A stretch of 64,000 nucleotides of DNA from Leucothrix mucor DSM 2157 (GCF_000419525.1 NZ_ATTE01000001.1:1-64000), one strand, 5' to 3'. Counted from the stretch's first letter, positions 1 to 9,197 are shown. The notes: generated by a model from the letters alone, not told the origin. A program made the numbers and translations.

Positions 1-2
1 CT

Positions 3-149
3 GAGCCACCAGTGGTACCGGGTACGGTTAAGCCAGTAGTGCCTGATACCGTTACGCCTGAGCCACCAGTGGTACCGGGTACGGTTAAGCCAGTAGTGCC
101 TGATACCGTTACACCTGAACCGCCAGTGGTGTCGGGCGCAGTTACTCCC
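3..149 (+). repeat. 57-bp in-frame tandem repeat
   Basis: Unit 1 covers 3-59 and unit 2 covers 60-116. They are identical apart from a few substitutions near the end of unit 2. A diverged partial third unit runs from 117 to about 149. The period is a multiple of three, so copy-number change would lengthen or shorten the proline-rich linker without a frameshift. The array probably continues upstream of the window. Confidence 0.9.
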
Positions 150-422
150 TTAGAAGTCGAAATAAGAAGTTTGATTCAAAATAATGAAGTCTCGACACAG
201 CAGAAATTTGAGTTGATAGCAAAGGTCAATGAGGTAATTATCGATGGCACCTGGCAGGTTACCGATGGAGAGAATATGCTCAATCCAGTTGCGGGTTCAA
301 ATTCTATATTTGAGGCTAAATCTGGAGATTTAGTGATAACTTTTGTTTCTGATGGGCCTGAAGTTAAGAGCGTAACTCGACAGCTGAGAATTGGATCTAC
401 TACACCGCAATTTATTAAGTGA
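3..422 (+). CDS. 3' end of a proline-rich repeat protein (5' truncated by window edge)
   Basis: The reading frame is open from the first bases of the window, so this is the C-terminal part of a longer gene; an internal GTG at 12 is not a convincing start. The visible protein begins with a Pro/Val/Thr-rich 19-residue repeat (two full copies and a decayed third). A globular-looking tail of about 90 residues follows, with no family I recognise, no membrane segment and no cysteine. The stop TGA (420-422) overlaps the ATG of the next gene, so translation is probably coupled and the protein belongs to the operon running to 8877. Such repeats usually act as extended linkers; that role is inferred. 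The function is unknown. Confidence 0.7.
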   Translation, partial: EPPVVPGTVKPVVPDTVTPEPPVVPGTVKPVVPDTVTPEPPVVSGAVTPLEVEIRSLIQNNEVSTQQKFELIAKVNEVIIDGTWQVTDGENMLNPVAGSNSIFEAKSGDLVITFVSDGPEVKSVTRQLRIGSTTPQFIK

Positions 423-3127
423 TGAAAAATATGAATGATAAGGTACTTGAGGAAACACAATCCGCAATTCAAAAATTGATTGGTTGGTATTGGAGTGAGG
501 GAGTCAATCGGGAGGGTGTGTATAAAATCAGTGGGTCTTGGCTCAGTGAGGCCTACAATTGCTTGTCGTCAGTTTCTTCAATTATGGAGCTAACGAGTTC
601 TGATTCTCGTCCGTCATTAGCTGTTTGGGGCCCCTCGCAGACAGGCAAGTCGACTATGCTTTCAAAGGTTATAGATCATCCAGATAAATTTGATTCTGCT
701 CTCAATTGGAGTGACAAAGATAAATATATTTTTTCTCCTCCAAATACCGAGCAATTGATCAATGGACGTTCAAATGGAATAACATTTCCTCCTACCCTAA
801 ACCCCTTTAACAACGGTGGAGATGGAAGTGCGGTTGTAGGTAGGTACTACTTGACTTCATCTGATACGCTCCCTGATACAGCCTATCCAGTCAAGATGAG
901 CCTCGGGTCAATTGGTGATCTGATGCAAGCTCTCGCAATTGGATATATTCAAGAATGTGACACCCAACTCGATGATGAAAGTGAGAGGGTTTGGAGTGCA
1001 GAGTCACTTGAAGCAACAATACAAATGTTTAGTGGTGAGGTAAGTACTAAGGCCGATAAAAATGCAACTGAGTTGGTTATATCATTAGTCGATGTAATCA
1101 GTGAGTTTGTAAACAAGCGGCAATTTCATCGCTATACAAATCTTGCGGCTGAGAACCAGTGGCAAGCGATCTTGAGGTCTGAAATATTAAATAACTCAAC
1201 TCTCCTAAGTGATCCATCAAGAGCAATAGACTTTATTTGTGAAGTGCTTTGGGATAATAGTGCACTGGTTAATAAATTATTCGAAGATTTGCTGGGCCTT
1301 AGAAGCAAAGTTTTTCTTAAAACTTCTGGAAAGCCGCTATATATAAGTTTGCCTAATGCTGGTGTGCTTCTTGATATGGATTTCTCCAAAAAGCTGGATG
1401 ATAAGAACCAGCTGGCTGAAATAACAAGGAAACTTGAGAGTTTGTCCGTAACTGATGAATATGGGTATGCCACTCTTGGCAGTGAAGCTTCAGGTGATAA
1501 GCTATTTGATAATAAGAATACACTTGAGTATCAAATGGGACTCTTGCAAGCCATTTGCTGGGAGTTAGCCATACCACTAAATAAAGACTTTGCCGCAGAG
1601 ATAGGTGAAGATGTTAAAGCCTCATTGTTAAATATGAATCTTCTGGATATCCCCGGTGTTTCGAAGGCGGGAGAAGGTGATAAGGACGTTAAACTTAGGT
1701 CAAATGATTTATTTAGTGATGCGCGAGTTTTTAACAGTCTTTTGAAAAAAGGTAAGACATTTAGTGTGATTAATAAATATGCAAGGGAGTATAGAATTGA
1801 TGCCCTGCTATTATTAATCAGAAGTTCAGAGCCTCTTTCTACACCGAATCTATTATCAGATGGTATAAGAGCGATTTGGGAAAGTGTTGAGCCAAATTAT
1901 AGAATCGGGGATAAGAAAGATCTTCCTGTTCCACTTACCATTAATCTGACGTTTTTTATGAAGGTAATAAAAAATATGTTTCAGAATTTTGATAAAGACC
2001 ACAGGCTCGATACTCAAGAAGGGTTTCTTGCCCCTATGGGAAAAATTGTTCATCCTGATAATTGTTATACCTTTGTTACAAACTACCCTCATCTCCCCGA
2101 CGGAGAGCCTAGTGCTACAGTACTGAATAATAAGGATCAATTAGGGTTGATTTATGGTACTGAAAGTTCTACGAAATGGATCAACTCTAGGTTTAATTCT
2201 GAAGATGAAAAGGCGTCATTTGAAAAGATATGGGAGAACGATGGAGGTGTCGGTCATCTTTTTAGTTCGCAAGCTAGGTTGATTGACAATAAAAAGAGAG
2301 CTGAAAGACTTGATGCGCTATTAAATACAAATCAGGAAGCTATATTAAGCCTCTTGTCTGAAGTTAGTCCGGATCAAGAAGATGATGGTGTTAGAGCCAA
2401 ATCAGCTGTCCTAAAAATCAAGAATTATCTTGAAACTTGCCTGAAAGAAATTGAGTCTGATGAGGATAATGATGGATATGAGGAGGTGGTTCGTATTTCT
2501 TCTTCCCTCAAAACAGCTTTTTCTTGCGACCCGCAAGATATTCAGAGTACTTTTTTGAGCTCAGGATTTGTTGGTAGTTCAAAACCAGATATCCTGCTTA
2601 GGAAAATACTTAACAAATGGGCTAAAAGCAAGCAAAGATCAGTTGCTTTAAGAGAGCTCTCTCTGTCCCCTCAAGATGTTCCGCTACTTTTGGAAGCTAT
2701 CAGTAACACACTTCTCGAGAGAAGCGATGAAATTCTGAATTGGCTGAAGGGGTGGTACAATTTTGAATCGAGTAGCATGACTGAGCCCTATAAAAAGAAT
2801 GCGGTACGCTACATAGCAGCATATTTATCTAAAGAAATAAAAGATGGTATGGGTGTTGCAGTAGCTCCAAGCTCGGAAAGACTTCGACAGCACTGTGAGA
2901 ATAAATTTGATGAGTGGACTGAAAATAGGAGCCGCTCACACATAGAATTGGTTATCTTACCTTTTATCGAATACCTTGATTGTCTCAGTTTAGGTAAGTC
3001 AAATCGAGAGCCGCAACCCGGCGATCAAGAGTTAATTGATATAATTGATTCGTATGATTTTTTAAGAACGAGTAGTAAGTTTGCGGAAGAAAGCGACACT
3101 GAAATTGAGGAAGAAATAAATGGATGA
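422..3127 (+). CDS. Large P-loop NTPase, SrfC-like (putative virulence factor family)
   Basis: A 901-residue protein (a GTG three bases earlier is an alternative start). A P-loop GPSQTGKS lies at about residues 70-77, after a helical N-terminus. A DIPG motif, a plausible G3/Walker B element, lies near 409, giving an unusually long insert between the two. GPSQxGKS is the form I associate with SrfC ('putative virulence factor'), and the adjacent SrfB-like gene supports this, but much of the length is unassigned. The C-terminal 300 residues are helical and charged, with an acidic last segment. No signal peptide or membrane segment is seen, so it should be cytoplasmic. Its start overlaps the previous stop and its end overlaps the next gene by 8 nt. 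Nucleotide hydrolysis is inferred; GTP versus ATP cannot be decided here. Confidence 0.6.
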   Translation: MKNMNDKVLEETQSAIQKLIGWYWSEGVNREGVYKISGSWLSEAYNCLSSVSSIMELTSSDSRPSLAVWGPSQTGKSTMLSKVIDHPDKFDSALNWSDKDKYIFSPPNTEQLINGRSNGITFPPTLNPFNNGGDGSAVVGRYYLTSSDTLPDTAYPVKMSLGSIGDLMQALAIGYIQECDTQLDDESERVWSAESLEATIQMFSGEVSTKADKNATELVISLVDVISEFVNKRQFHRYTNLAAENQWQAILRSEILNNSTLLSDPSRAIDFICEVLWDNSALVNKLFEDLLGLRSKVFLKTSGKPLYISLPNAGVLLDMDFSKKLDDKNQLAEITRKLESLSVTDEYGYATLGSEASGDKLFDNKNTLEYQMGLLQAICWELAIPLNKDFAAEIGEDVKASLLNMNLLDIPGVSKAGEGDKDVKLRSNDLFSDARVFNSLLKKGKTFSVINKYAREYRIDALLLLIRSSEPLSTPNLLSDGIRAIWESVEPNYRIGDKKDLPVPLTINLTFFMKVIKNMFQNFDKDHRLDTQEGFLAPMGKIVHPDNCYTFVTNYPHLPDGEPSATVLNNKDQLGLIYGTESSTKWINSRFNSEDEKASFEKIWENDGGVGHLFSSQARLIDNKKRAERLDALLNTNQEAILSLLSEVSPDQEDDGVRAKSAVLKIKNYLETCLKEIESDEDNDGYEEVVRISSSLKTAFSCDPQDIQSTFLSSGFVGSSKPDILLRKILNKWAKSKQRSVALRELSLSPQDVPLLLEAISNTLLERSDEILNWLKGWYNFESSSMTEPYKKNAVRYIAAYLSKEIKDGMGVAVAPSSERLRQHCENKFDEWTENRSRSHIELVILPFIEYLDCLSLGKSNREPQPGDQELIDIIDSYDFLRTSSKFAEESDTEIEEEING

Positions 3128-6098
3128 GATATTGCACAACTTACGTCTTAAAAGCGACTCAGGGCATCACTATTATTTTTTACCGATTGCTGCTTCCGCG
3201 AGTTTAACAGAAGAGCTTCTCGAGAGAGCTCAGCTCACCAGTAGGTTTCCTCCCAAACCAAGCCAGCCAAAGTTAACAAGGTCCCTTTCTGAATTTGCTT
3301 CTACTTACCCAGATTGGATAACTGGCCCTGAAGGTTTCAAGTGGATCAAGGTTAAATTTTCTGAACAGCGGATGCCAATTTCAAGAGGTATTTTAGGGGC
3401 TGGGCAGCATGTAGTTAGAGGTATTTGGCTATGTATAGAAACTAATACGGGTGCTAAAGATAAAGGTAATTTTTATCACCGCGAGATTGGTGATAGCCAA
3501 GAGGTGATTGAGTCAATAAAAGCAGAACATAGCCAATATGTCTGTACGGATCCATTGAAGCTTGATAGAACTATGAGGGTTGATTTATCAAGTGTTTTTA
3601 CTCAGCTAAAAGACTTTGTTGGTTCAACAAATATCCCAAGACTAGTATTAAATATTCTTTGGAATGAGTATGACGAGTCAGATATTCCTGTGCGTTTACT
3701 GGTTGACTACGGGAACTCCAGAACAGTAGCGGCTGCAATTGATAATGCTCCTCATGCTTCTGGAGACTCACAGTTATCTTACATCTCCCGTCTAATCGAT
3801 TTAAATAGTGAGTATCAAGCAGCAGATAACTTTTTTATTGAAGAAAATCAGAAAGTTTACGATGATTATATCTCAGATTCTTGGATGGTACTCAGGACCC
3901 CAATTTTTGAGGGTAGTCAGGATCCTATTACCTCTGGTTGCTCAAGAGAGTTGATAATGGAGTGGAGTAACTTAAGCTTCTGGGATAAATTGTTTCGCAG
4001 AAAAAGTAAGTTAGTATCGAGTGAGATAAATTACTATAAGCCTTACATGTTTCGAGAGCTATCACCGGCTGCGATCGGTAAACCAGCCTATGAAGTAGTC
4101 GGCAATGCGGAAATAGATGTCTTCATCAATTACTTTTTATCTGCACCTAAAAGATATTGCTGGGATCATGATCCAGTTGGTTCGGGCGGAAGCTCATATT
4201 GGTACATGATTGATACAGCTGAGAGTACGGGGCTAACAAAAACTAAAGAACTTTCAGGCGAGGCTCTACGTTACCTGCCTTATGATTTTGAAGATAGGTT
4301 TCTCGGTTTGCCAAATGGACATGATGAAGATCCGAGTATGGGGCAGTCGGGTAACCCGGTAGATCGTGAGCCTGAGCATCAGCAAATGAGTAAGCCAAGA
4401 AAGGCGGAGTACCCTAAAGCAGATGCAATGATATGGAGTGCGCTAAGAATCATTGAGATTGCTAACAGGCAGGTTCAGTCAGAAGCTTATAGGGCAGGGC
4501 GTCCCCCTGGTAAACGTAAAATAACAGAAGTGGTTTTGAGTTATCCATCAGGGTGGACACACTCAGAGAAACAATCTTTTTTAGATGCTTGGAGATCAGC
4601 AGCGAACATTTTTTACTGGAGTCGTTTTGGAGAAGAAGAGACTCCAGTGAATGTCCGTTTAGGGCTTGATGAGGCAGTTGCATCGCAATTACCCATCGTG
4701 TTTGCAGATATTACGCATCTTGGCAACAATGTTCAGAGGTGGCTTGAGCTTTACGGTAAAAAAAGGCAGGAAGGCCTATCTTGTCGAGTGTTAACCATCG
4801 ATATAGGCGGAGGTACCGTTGATACTTCGGTTGTAGAGTACTTTGATGGTAGTGAGGATGATAGTCCGACAACTCCAAACCTTGCGCCAAAGGTGCTTTT
4901 GACTGATTCATCATATCATGCCGGAGATAAACTCATAAAAGATTTAACAGAGAAGCTGTTGATACCAGAACTTTGTAAAGGGCTAGAAGAGGATAGTATA
5001 AAAATTCTCTATAAGTATCTGAAAGGTGGAGATACCATGGCTGTTGATACATCTAAGAGAGCAGTGATGAATAGAACTGTTTTCTTGCCAATGATTCTAG
5101 GCTGGCTTAAAAAAATGTCATTGTATATGGATAGCTCAAGAACCGGTGGTGTAATTTCTTTAAGCGCAACTGAAGCAGGGTGTCACTATGCAAAATTAAG
5201 TGAACTTAACTTGGATCTTTCTAAGTTAGGTATTAGTGTTGACGTTTGGAAGCATGATAATCCAATGGTTGTCAATGTAAGTGACATCAGAAGTGTGGTC
5301 GTTGAGTGGCTTAATCCGCTTGTCAATAGTAGCGTAAAGTATTTAGGCGGGATGGATTGTGACCTAGTAGTAGTAACAGGTAAGCCCTCTGAAATTGAAA
5401 CAGTTAGGCATGAACTGCTGGAGCGGTTACCCATAGATTCGACAAAAGTTATTTTTGCCAAGGGGTTTTATGGGGGTAAACATTTGCCTCTATCAAGTGA
5501 TGGGGCGGAGGATAAGTATATTCCTGATGCAAAACTTGTGACCTTGACAGGGTCTATCATTCGCGAAGCTACTGATGTGGATAATGCTAAATTAGCAGTT
5601 GAAGGAAGTGGATCGCTGGTGAAAAACTGGCAAATTGCTTCAACAGTATATGATTCAGAGTTTTCGAAAAACTACTGGCACTTAGAAACATTTGATGGCT
5701 CAATCGATAAAGATCGTTGTCTTTTGGAGCCGGATCAGGATGATTTTATTCTTAAACACTCAGCTAAGAGCTCAGCTCATTTGTCGCGAAGTAAGTTTAG
5801 AAATGGAGAGAAAGAGTTAGTTTATGAACTCAGGCAGGTTGCTTATAATGATGAAGCCAAATTCGACGTGGTTAAGCCAATAAATTTTAAAATTAAGCGG
5901 ATAATGGATAAGCAAACTGAGCAAGATCAAGTACTTATTACCGAAAAATTGGTGTTAGAGGGAGTGTCCGGTAAGTATAGAGACGGGACTGAAGCGATTC
6001 TTAGTCACTGGGAATTAAGAGTAAAAACTATGTATGGTGATCATTGGTTAGATGACCCTAAGTTTGACCGCGTTACTACAAATACAGTTTCAACTTGA
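3120..6098 (+). CDS. Actin/Hsp70-fold ATPase, SrfB-like
   Basis: A 992-residue protein with ASKHA-type nucleotide-binding signatures. LVDYGNSRTVAAA near residues 194-206 matches a phosphate-1 loop. DIGGGTVDTS at about 561-570 matches a phosphate-2 loop, and VVVTGKPSE near 750 matches an adenosine-type motif. This order and the overall size fit the SrfB family. Residues 1-190 form an extra N-terminal domain, and about 180 beta-rich residues follow the ATPase core. No membrane segment is seen. Its ATG overlaps the previous gene by 8 nt, with a GAGG ribosome site inside that gene, so the two large NTPases are probably made in fixed ratio. SrfB proteins have been linked to virulence loci, but the biochemical role is not established. 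Confidence 0.7.
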   Translation: MDEILHNLRLKSDSGHHYYFLPIAASASLTEELLERAQLTSRFPPKPSQPKLTRSLSEFASTYPDWITGPEGFKWIKVKFSEQRMPISRGILGAGQHVVRGIWLCIETNTGAKDKGNFYHREIGDSQEVIESIKAEHSQYVCTDPLKLDRTMRVDLSSVFTQLKDFVGSTNIPRLVLNILWNEYDESDIPVRLLVDYGNSRTVAAAIDNAPHASGDSQLSYISRLIDLNSEYQAADNFFIEENQKVYDDYISDSWMVLRTPIFEGSQDPITSGCSRELIMEWSNLSFWDKLFRRKSKLVSSEINYYKPYMFRELSPAAIGKPAYEVVGNAEIDVFINYFLSAPKRYCWDHDPVGSGGSSYWYMIDTAESTGLTKTKELSGEALRYLPYDFEDRFLGLPNGHDEDPSMGQSGNPVDREPEHQQMSKPRKAEYPKADAMIWSALRIIEIANRQVQSEAYRAGRPPGKRKITEVVLSYPSGWTHSEKQSFLDAWRSAANIFYWSRFGEEETPVNVRLGLDEAVASQLPIVFADITHLGNNVQRWLELYGKKRQEGLSCRVLTIDIGGGTVDTSVVEYFDGSEDDSPTTPNLAPKVLLTDSSYHAGDKLIKDLTEKLLIPELCKGLEEDSIKILYKYLKGGDTMAVDTSKRAVMNRTVFLPMILGWLKKMSLYMDSSRTGGVISLSATEAGCHYAKLSELNLDLSKLGISVDVWKHDNPMVVNVSDIRSVVVEWLNPLVNSSVKYLGGMDCDLVVVTGKPSEIETVRHELLERLPIDSTKVIFAKGFYGGKHLPLSSDGAEDKYIPDAKLVTLTGSIIREATDVDNAKLAVEGSGSLVKNWQIASTVYDSEFSKNYWHLETFDGSIDKDRCLLEPDQDDFILKHSAKSSAHLSRSKFRNGEKELVYELRQVAYNDEAKFDVVKPINFKIKRIMDKQTEQDQVLITEKLVLEGVSGKYRDGTEAILSHWELRVKTMYGDHWLDDPKFDRVTTNTVST

Positions 6099-6126
6099 GA
6101 CCGCTATTGATAATTTAAGGCTTTTT

Positions 6127-7299
6127 ATGTTTTCTTCAAAACACTCTTTTTATTTGGCAAAGTTACTAATAACATTTTTAATGTTGTTTCCCCCGGCAAC
6201 AGAGCTGAATTTAGGTGATAATTTAATATTTCGTACTAGCGGATGGGGTGTCAATGCAGAAACCGAGCCTACACTACCTAGAGCTGCTGAACCGACATAT
6301 ACTTTCACCAATACCAATGAAGAAAGTGATAGTTCTTCCTTTGGTGCTGGGAAGGCAAAGTCAGAAGCACCAAAGTCAGAAGTACCACAGTCAGAAGTAC
6401 CACAGTCAGAAGTACCACAGTCAGAAGTACCACAGTCAGAAGTACCACAGTCAGAAGCACCACAGTCAGAAGCACCACAGTCAGAAGTACCACAGTCAGA
6501 AGCACCTCTGTTCGATACCATTAGTTTTGTTTTGCGATTGTTGGTTTTATGTTTGTCAATAGTCTTTGTAATATTGAGCTGGGGTAGTATTAAAAATAAG
6601 CTTAACGGCTTTTTGGGAAGGCGAGGGGGAGTTCGTAATCTTCGAGATACTTCTGGTGGAGTGATAAATAACAAAAATGAATTTTCAGATGCCGAAAATA
6701 TAACTTTTATAAAGCTACAACAGGAAATTTCGGAGTTAAAAAGGAGTAATACTGTTCTTTCTAGCAAGGTTGATGATTTAAGTGAGAGCTTGAGTAAAAC
6801 GAATATTAAAAAAAGGTTAGCTGAGGAGTATAACGAAAACTTATTGAATAAAATGAGGCGTTTTTATGATAATGAAGGTGTTAGTAGCTTGGGCGTAGAG
6901 TTATCTTTGTTATCAGTTCAGAAAGGAAATAGCGGTGGAGAAGGTTTGTATGGCCTTATCCGGTCTCTAGAAGAAATTGACAGAGCTTTATTGGATACAT
7001 CAAAACATATATCCGTTGTTACTGAGCAGCTGACAGATCTTGGGGCGAATCTACTGCCTTTTTTGGAAGAAATTGGGTATTCACAGATTGAGATTCCAGA
7101 CGCGATAGATGGTTTAGTAGGTGAGATTCATGCTAAAAGTAAGTTTCATTTCGAATTAGAATTTCCTTTGGTAGGAACAAGTGTAAATTTAAAAAGCATG
7201 AGCGTAAAAGGTGATGGGGTCAAAGTGGGCTTAGTGTCAAATTGGGCAGTTCTTTACGACAACGAATATATTGTCAAAGCAGTTGTAAACTCTAAATAA
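6127..7299 (+). CDS. Membrane coiled-coil protein with a five-residue repeat linker
   Basis: I chose ATG 6127 because AAGG (6117-6120) sits at good spacing; an in-frame ATG at 6052 would overlap the previous gene by 47 nt. The 390-residue product starts with a hydrophobic segment (about residues 8-25, signal anchor or signal peptide). A low-complexity stretch of ten [KQ]SE[AV]P units spans about 78-127. A second hydrophobic segment covers about 130-152, followed by a basic stretch. A coiled coil (about 190-240) and a globular C-terminus complete it. The simplest topology puts the Pro/Ser/Glu repeat outside the cytoplasm and the coiled coil inside, next to the two NTPases. No known family recognised. 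Confidence 0.7.
   Translation: MFSSKHSFYLAKLLITFLMLFPPATELNLGDNLIFRTSGWGVNAETEPTLPRAAEPTYTFTNTNEESDSSSFGAGKAKSEAPKSEVPQSEVPQSEVPQSEVPQSEVPQSEAPQSEAPQSEVPQSEAPLFDTISFVLRLLVLCLSIVFVILSWGSIKNKLNGFLGRRGGVRNLRDTSGGVINNKNEFSDAENITFIKLQQEISELKRSNTVLSSKVDDLSESLSKTNIKKRLAEEYNENLLNKMRRFYDNEGVSSLGVELSLLSVQKGNSGGEGLYGLIRSLEEIDRALLDTSKHISVVTEQLTDLGANLLPFLEEIGYSQIEIPDAIDGLVGEIHAKSKFHFELEFPLVGTSVNLKSMSVKGDGVKVGLVSNWAVLYDNEYIVKAVVNSK
6358..6507 (+). repeat. 15-bp in-frame tandem repeat, 10 copies
   Basis: Ten consecutive 15-bp units encode [KQ]SE[AV]P. The units differ at only a few positions (aag/cag at the first codon, gca/gta at the fourth, last unit ending cct). There are no spacers and the period is a multiple of three, so slippage would alter linker length without a frameshift. 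Confidence 0.95.
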
Positions 7300-7311
7300 A
7301 GGTAAATTAAA

Positions 7312-8877
7312 GTGGAAGTATCATGGCTTTTCAGAGTTGCGCAAGCAATTCTACTTACTATCTCTGCACTGACAACTATGTATGGTTTATCTTTTTTTAT
7401 AGATGGACCAACCGTTAATATCTTTGGTTCAAAGGTTGATATATTGATAGTAGTAGTCATCTTCGTGGTTATAGCGCTGACTTTTGCAATGTTTCACTTT
7501 TTAGAGCAGTTATTTAGCAGAACGACTTCCGCACCAAAAAAGTTTTTTTCATTAATTTTGTATCTTGTTTTTGCCTGTATCTCAATCACCTTTGCTTACG
7601 GTTTTTGGTGGAAAGGTGTTGCATTTGCAGGGTGGGGTACTACAGAGTATGAAAAAATAATTACAAAAACTAAAACAGAGCTTTCAGGCTTAGATCAATC
7701 TATATCATCTTTACTGCTTGACTCTAAGTCACTTAAAAGTACCTCAGATAGAAAAATGAAACAAGAAGTGGAAGAAGGTAGTAGCTGTGATGGAAGTACA
7801 TCAGGAGCGGGTGCTGGAAGGATATTTGATGAGCGTAGTGAAATTACCAAAAGAATAAGTGACTTTACGTTTTCCTTAGAAAATCAACTGCATTCAAAGC
7901 AAAAAGCCCTAGTAAGTAAAATAGAGGATGTGACGAGTAGCCTTGTTCAGGTATCCAGAACCCTCGAAGCTAAAGAGCTTCAAGGTGAGGTTGAGGAGGG
8001 AACAAATATAATTAACAGCATTGTAACAAGTTTTAATAGTGAATTAGATAGTTATAAGGCGGCAGAAGAATCTAAACTAAATAGAATTGAGCGAGCGGTA
8101 CAAAAGCTACCAAATAGTATTGGAATTACAGGATATAGCTTTTTAGGCGAGAGAAAATGTAACGATGCAGAGTTGGCACAAGCAATCTTTAGTCTGAAGA
8201 GGAAATTGAGTGGATTTTCGGCGATTAAAACGATAAATTCTGATGCCATAACAACTATAGACCCCGTGGAAGTGGCTATAAAATCTTTAGTTCGAAAGGG
8301 TATAAACATTATGCCGGGAAGTAATCTTTCAGCTACGCATAATATACACTTGACGGCCTTAATTCTTGCATTCCTAATTGATGGTTTTATATTTTTATTC
8401 AGCCTTTTTGTTAAGAGACCGCTCATCAAAAGAGATCAAACTGCTTCTTGGTTGAGTGATAATTTTGATGAGAAAGAGATATCTTATTTGAATGAAATAA
8501 CAAGTGATTACGCCTTAAATACATCGGAAGAGACTCTAATACCAGTACCCTCTCGCTCATGGAAAAAAAATCAAGCTGACGGTAAGGCACAGGTAAGTGA
8601 TTTAAATGGTGTTATCCACAAACTAAGACGTTTCAAGATAGTTAATAATCTAAAGTCTGGTAAGTCTAAAAAAAGTGCAGACTCAGAAAGTCGAATTCAA
8701 AACTTGGGCTGGGAGAGGTCGCTTGGTGAGGCGGGGCCTGAAATCTACATTGTTGTAGATTCTGATTCATGGGAAAAAATTAGGAAGGGTCTTGCAAATA
8801 CTGATGCGATAAAGAAGCCATCAGGAAGTAGGGGGCGTCCTACGCCAGCAACCAATACGAGAAAGGCTAGGTATTGA
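7312..8877 (+). CDS. Polytopic membrane protein with a long coiled-coil domain
   Basis: Starts at GTG 7312 with AAAGG nine bases upstream; 521 residues. Three hydrophobic helices lie at about 8-30, 42-64 and 78-99. A helical, Glu/Lys/Ser-rich region (about 105-340) has heptad-like stretches and a glycine-rich segment near 157-170. A fourth helix covers about 347-366, and a cytosolic-looking C-terminus ends in a basic RGRPTPATN tail. With the N-terminus inside, the 240-residue coil would be periplasmic; it carries a cysteine near 160 and another near 280 that could pair. It lies 12 nt after the previous gene and is the last gene of the operon before an IS remnant, so a further downstream partner could have been lost. 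No known family recognised. Confidence 0.7.
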   Translation: MEVSWLFRVAQAILLTISALTTMYGLSFFIDGPTVNIFGSKVDILIVVVIFVVIALTFAMFHFLEQLFSRTTSAPKKFFSLILYLVFACISITFAYGFWWKGVAFAGWGTTEYEKIITKTKTELSGLDQSISSLLLDSKSLKSTSDRKMKQEVEEGSSCDGSTSGAGAGRIFDERSEITKRISDFTFSLENQLHSKQKALVSKIEDVTSSLVQVSRTLEAKELQGEVEEGTNIINSIVTSFNSELDSYKAAEESKLNRIERAVQKLPNSIGITGYSFLGERKCNDAELAQAIFSLKRKLSGFSAIKTINSDAITTIDPVEVAIKSLVRKGINIMPGSNLSATHNIHLTALILAFLIDGFIFLFSLFVKRPLIKRDQTASWLSDNFDEKEISYLNEITSDYALNTSEETLIPVPSRSWKKNQADGKAQVSDLNGVIHKLRRFKIVNNLKSGKSKKSADSESRIQNLGWERSLGEAGPEIYIVVDSDSWEKIRKGLANTDAIKKPSGSRGRPTPATNTRKARY

Positions 8878-9197
8878 TGGAGCAGGAAGTTTTAAGCTAA
8901 GATTGTCGCTGATGCTTTCCTAAGAAAGTAAAGGTCGGTATTTTGAGACGTTGCAATGAGAGGGGGAGGCAGTTTTTAGTATTGGATAGGAGGGTGTTCA
9001 AAATTCTGTGTCAGCGGGTCATCACAGTTCTAGGTGATCATCCAATCGTCCCTCGAAGTGAATCGCCAATTGCGAGAGCGTGAGGCTCCAGTTTTGAACC
9101 GGGTGACTCCAACGTTCGGACACCTTGAGTATTCCAGCGTAGAGCAGTTTGAGCAAACTGTTTTCATTGGCGAAGCCGCCCTTGGTCTTTGTCAGCT

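Noticed and set aside
176-472. Minus-strand 98-residue frame at the window start
   Set aside because: It crosses the end of one coupled gene and the start of the next in the opposite direction and has no recognisable product.
6358-6507. Possible CRISPR array
   Set aside because: Units are 15 bp with no spacers and encode an in-frame peptide repeat; no cas genes are present.
6150-6767. Minus-strand frame with repeated Ser-Asp-Cys-Gly units
   Set aside because: It is the antisense reading of the 15-bp repeat in the membrane coiled-coil gene; there is no ribosome site and it lies wholly inside the real gene.
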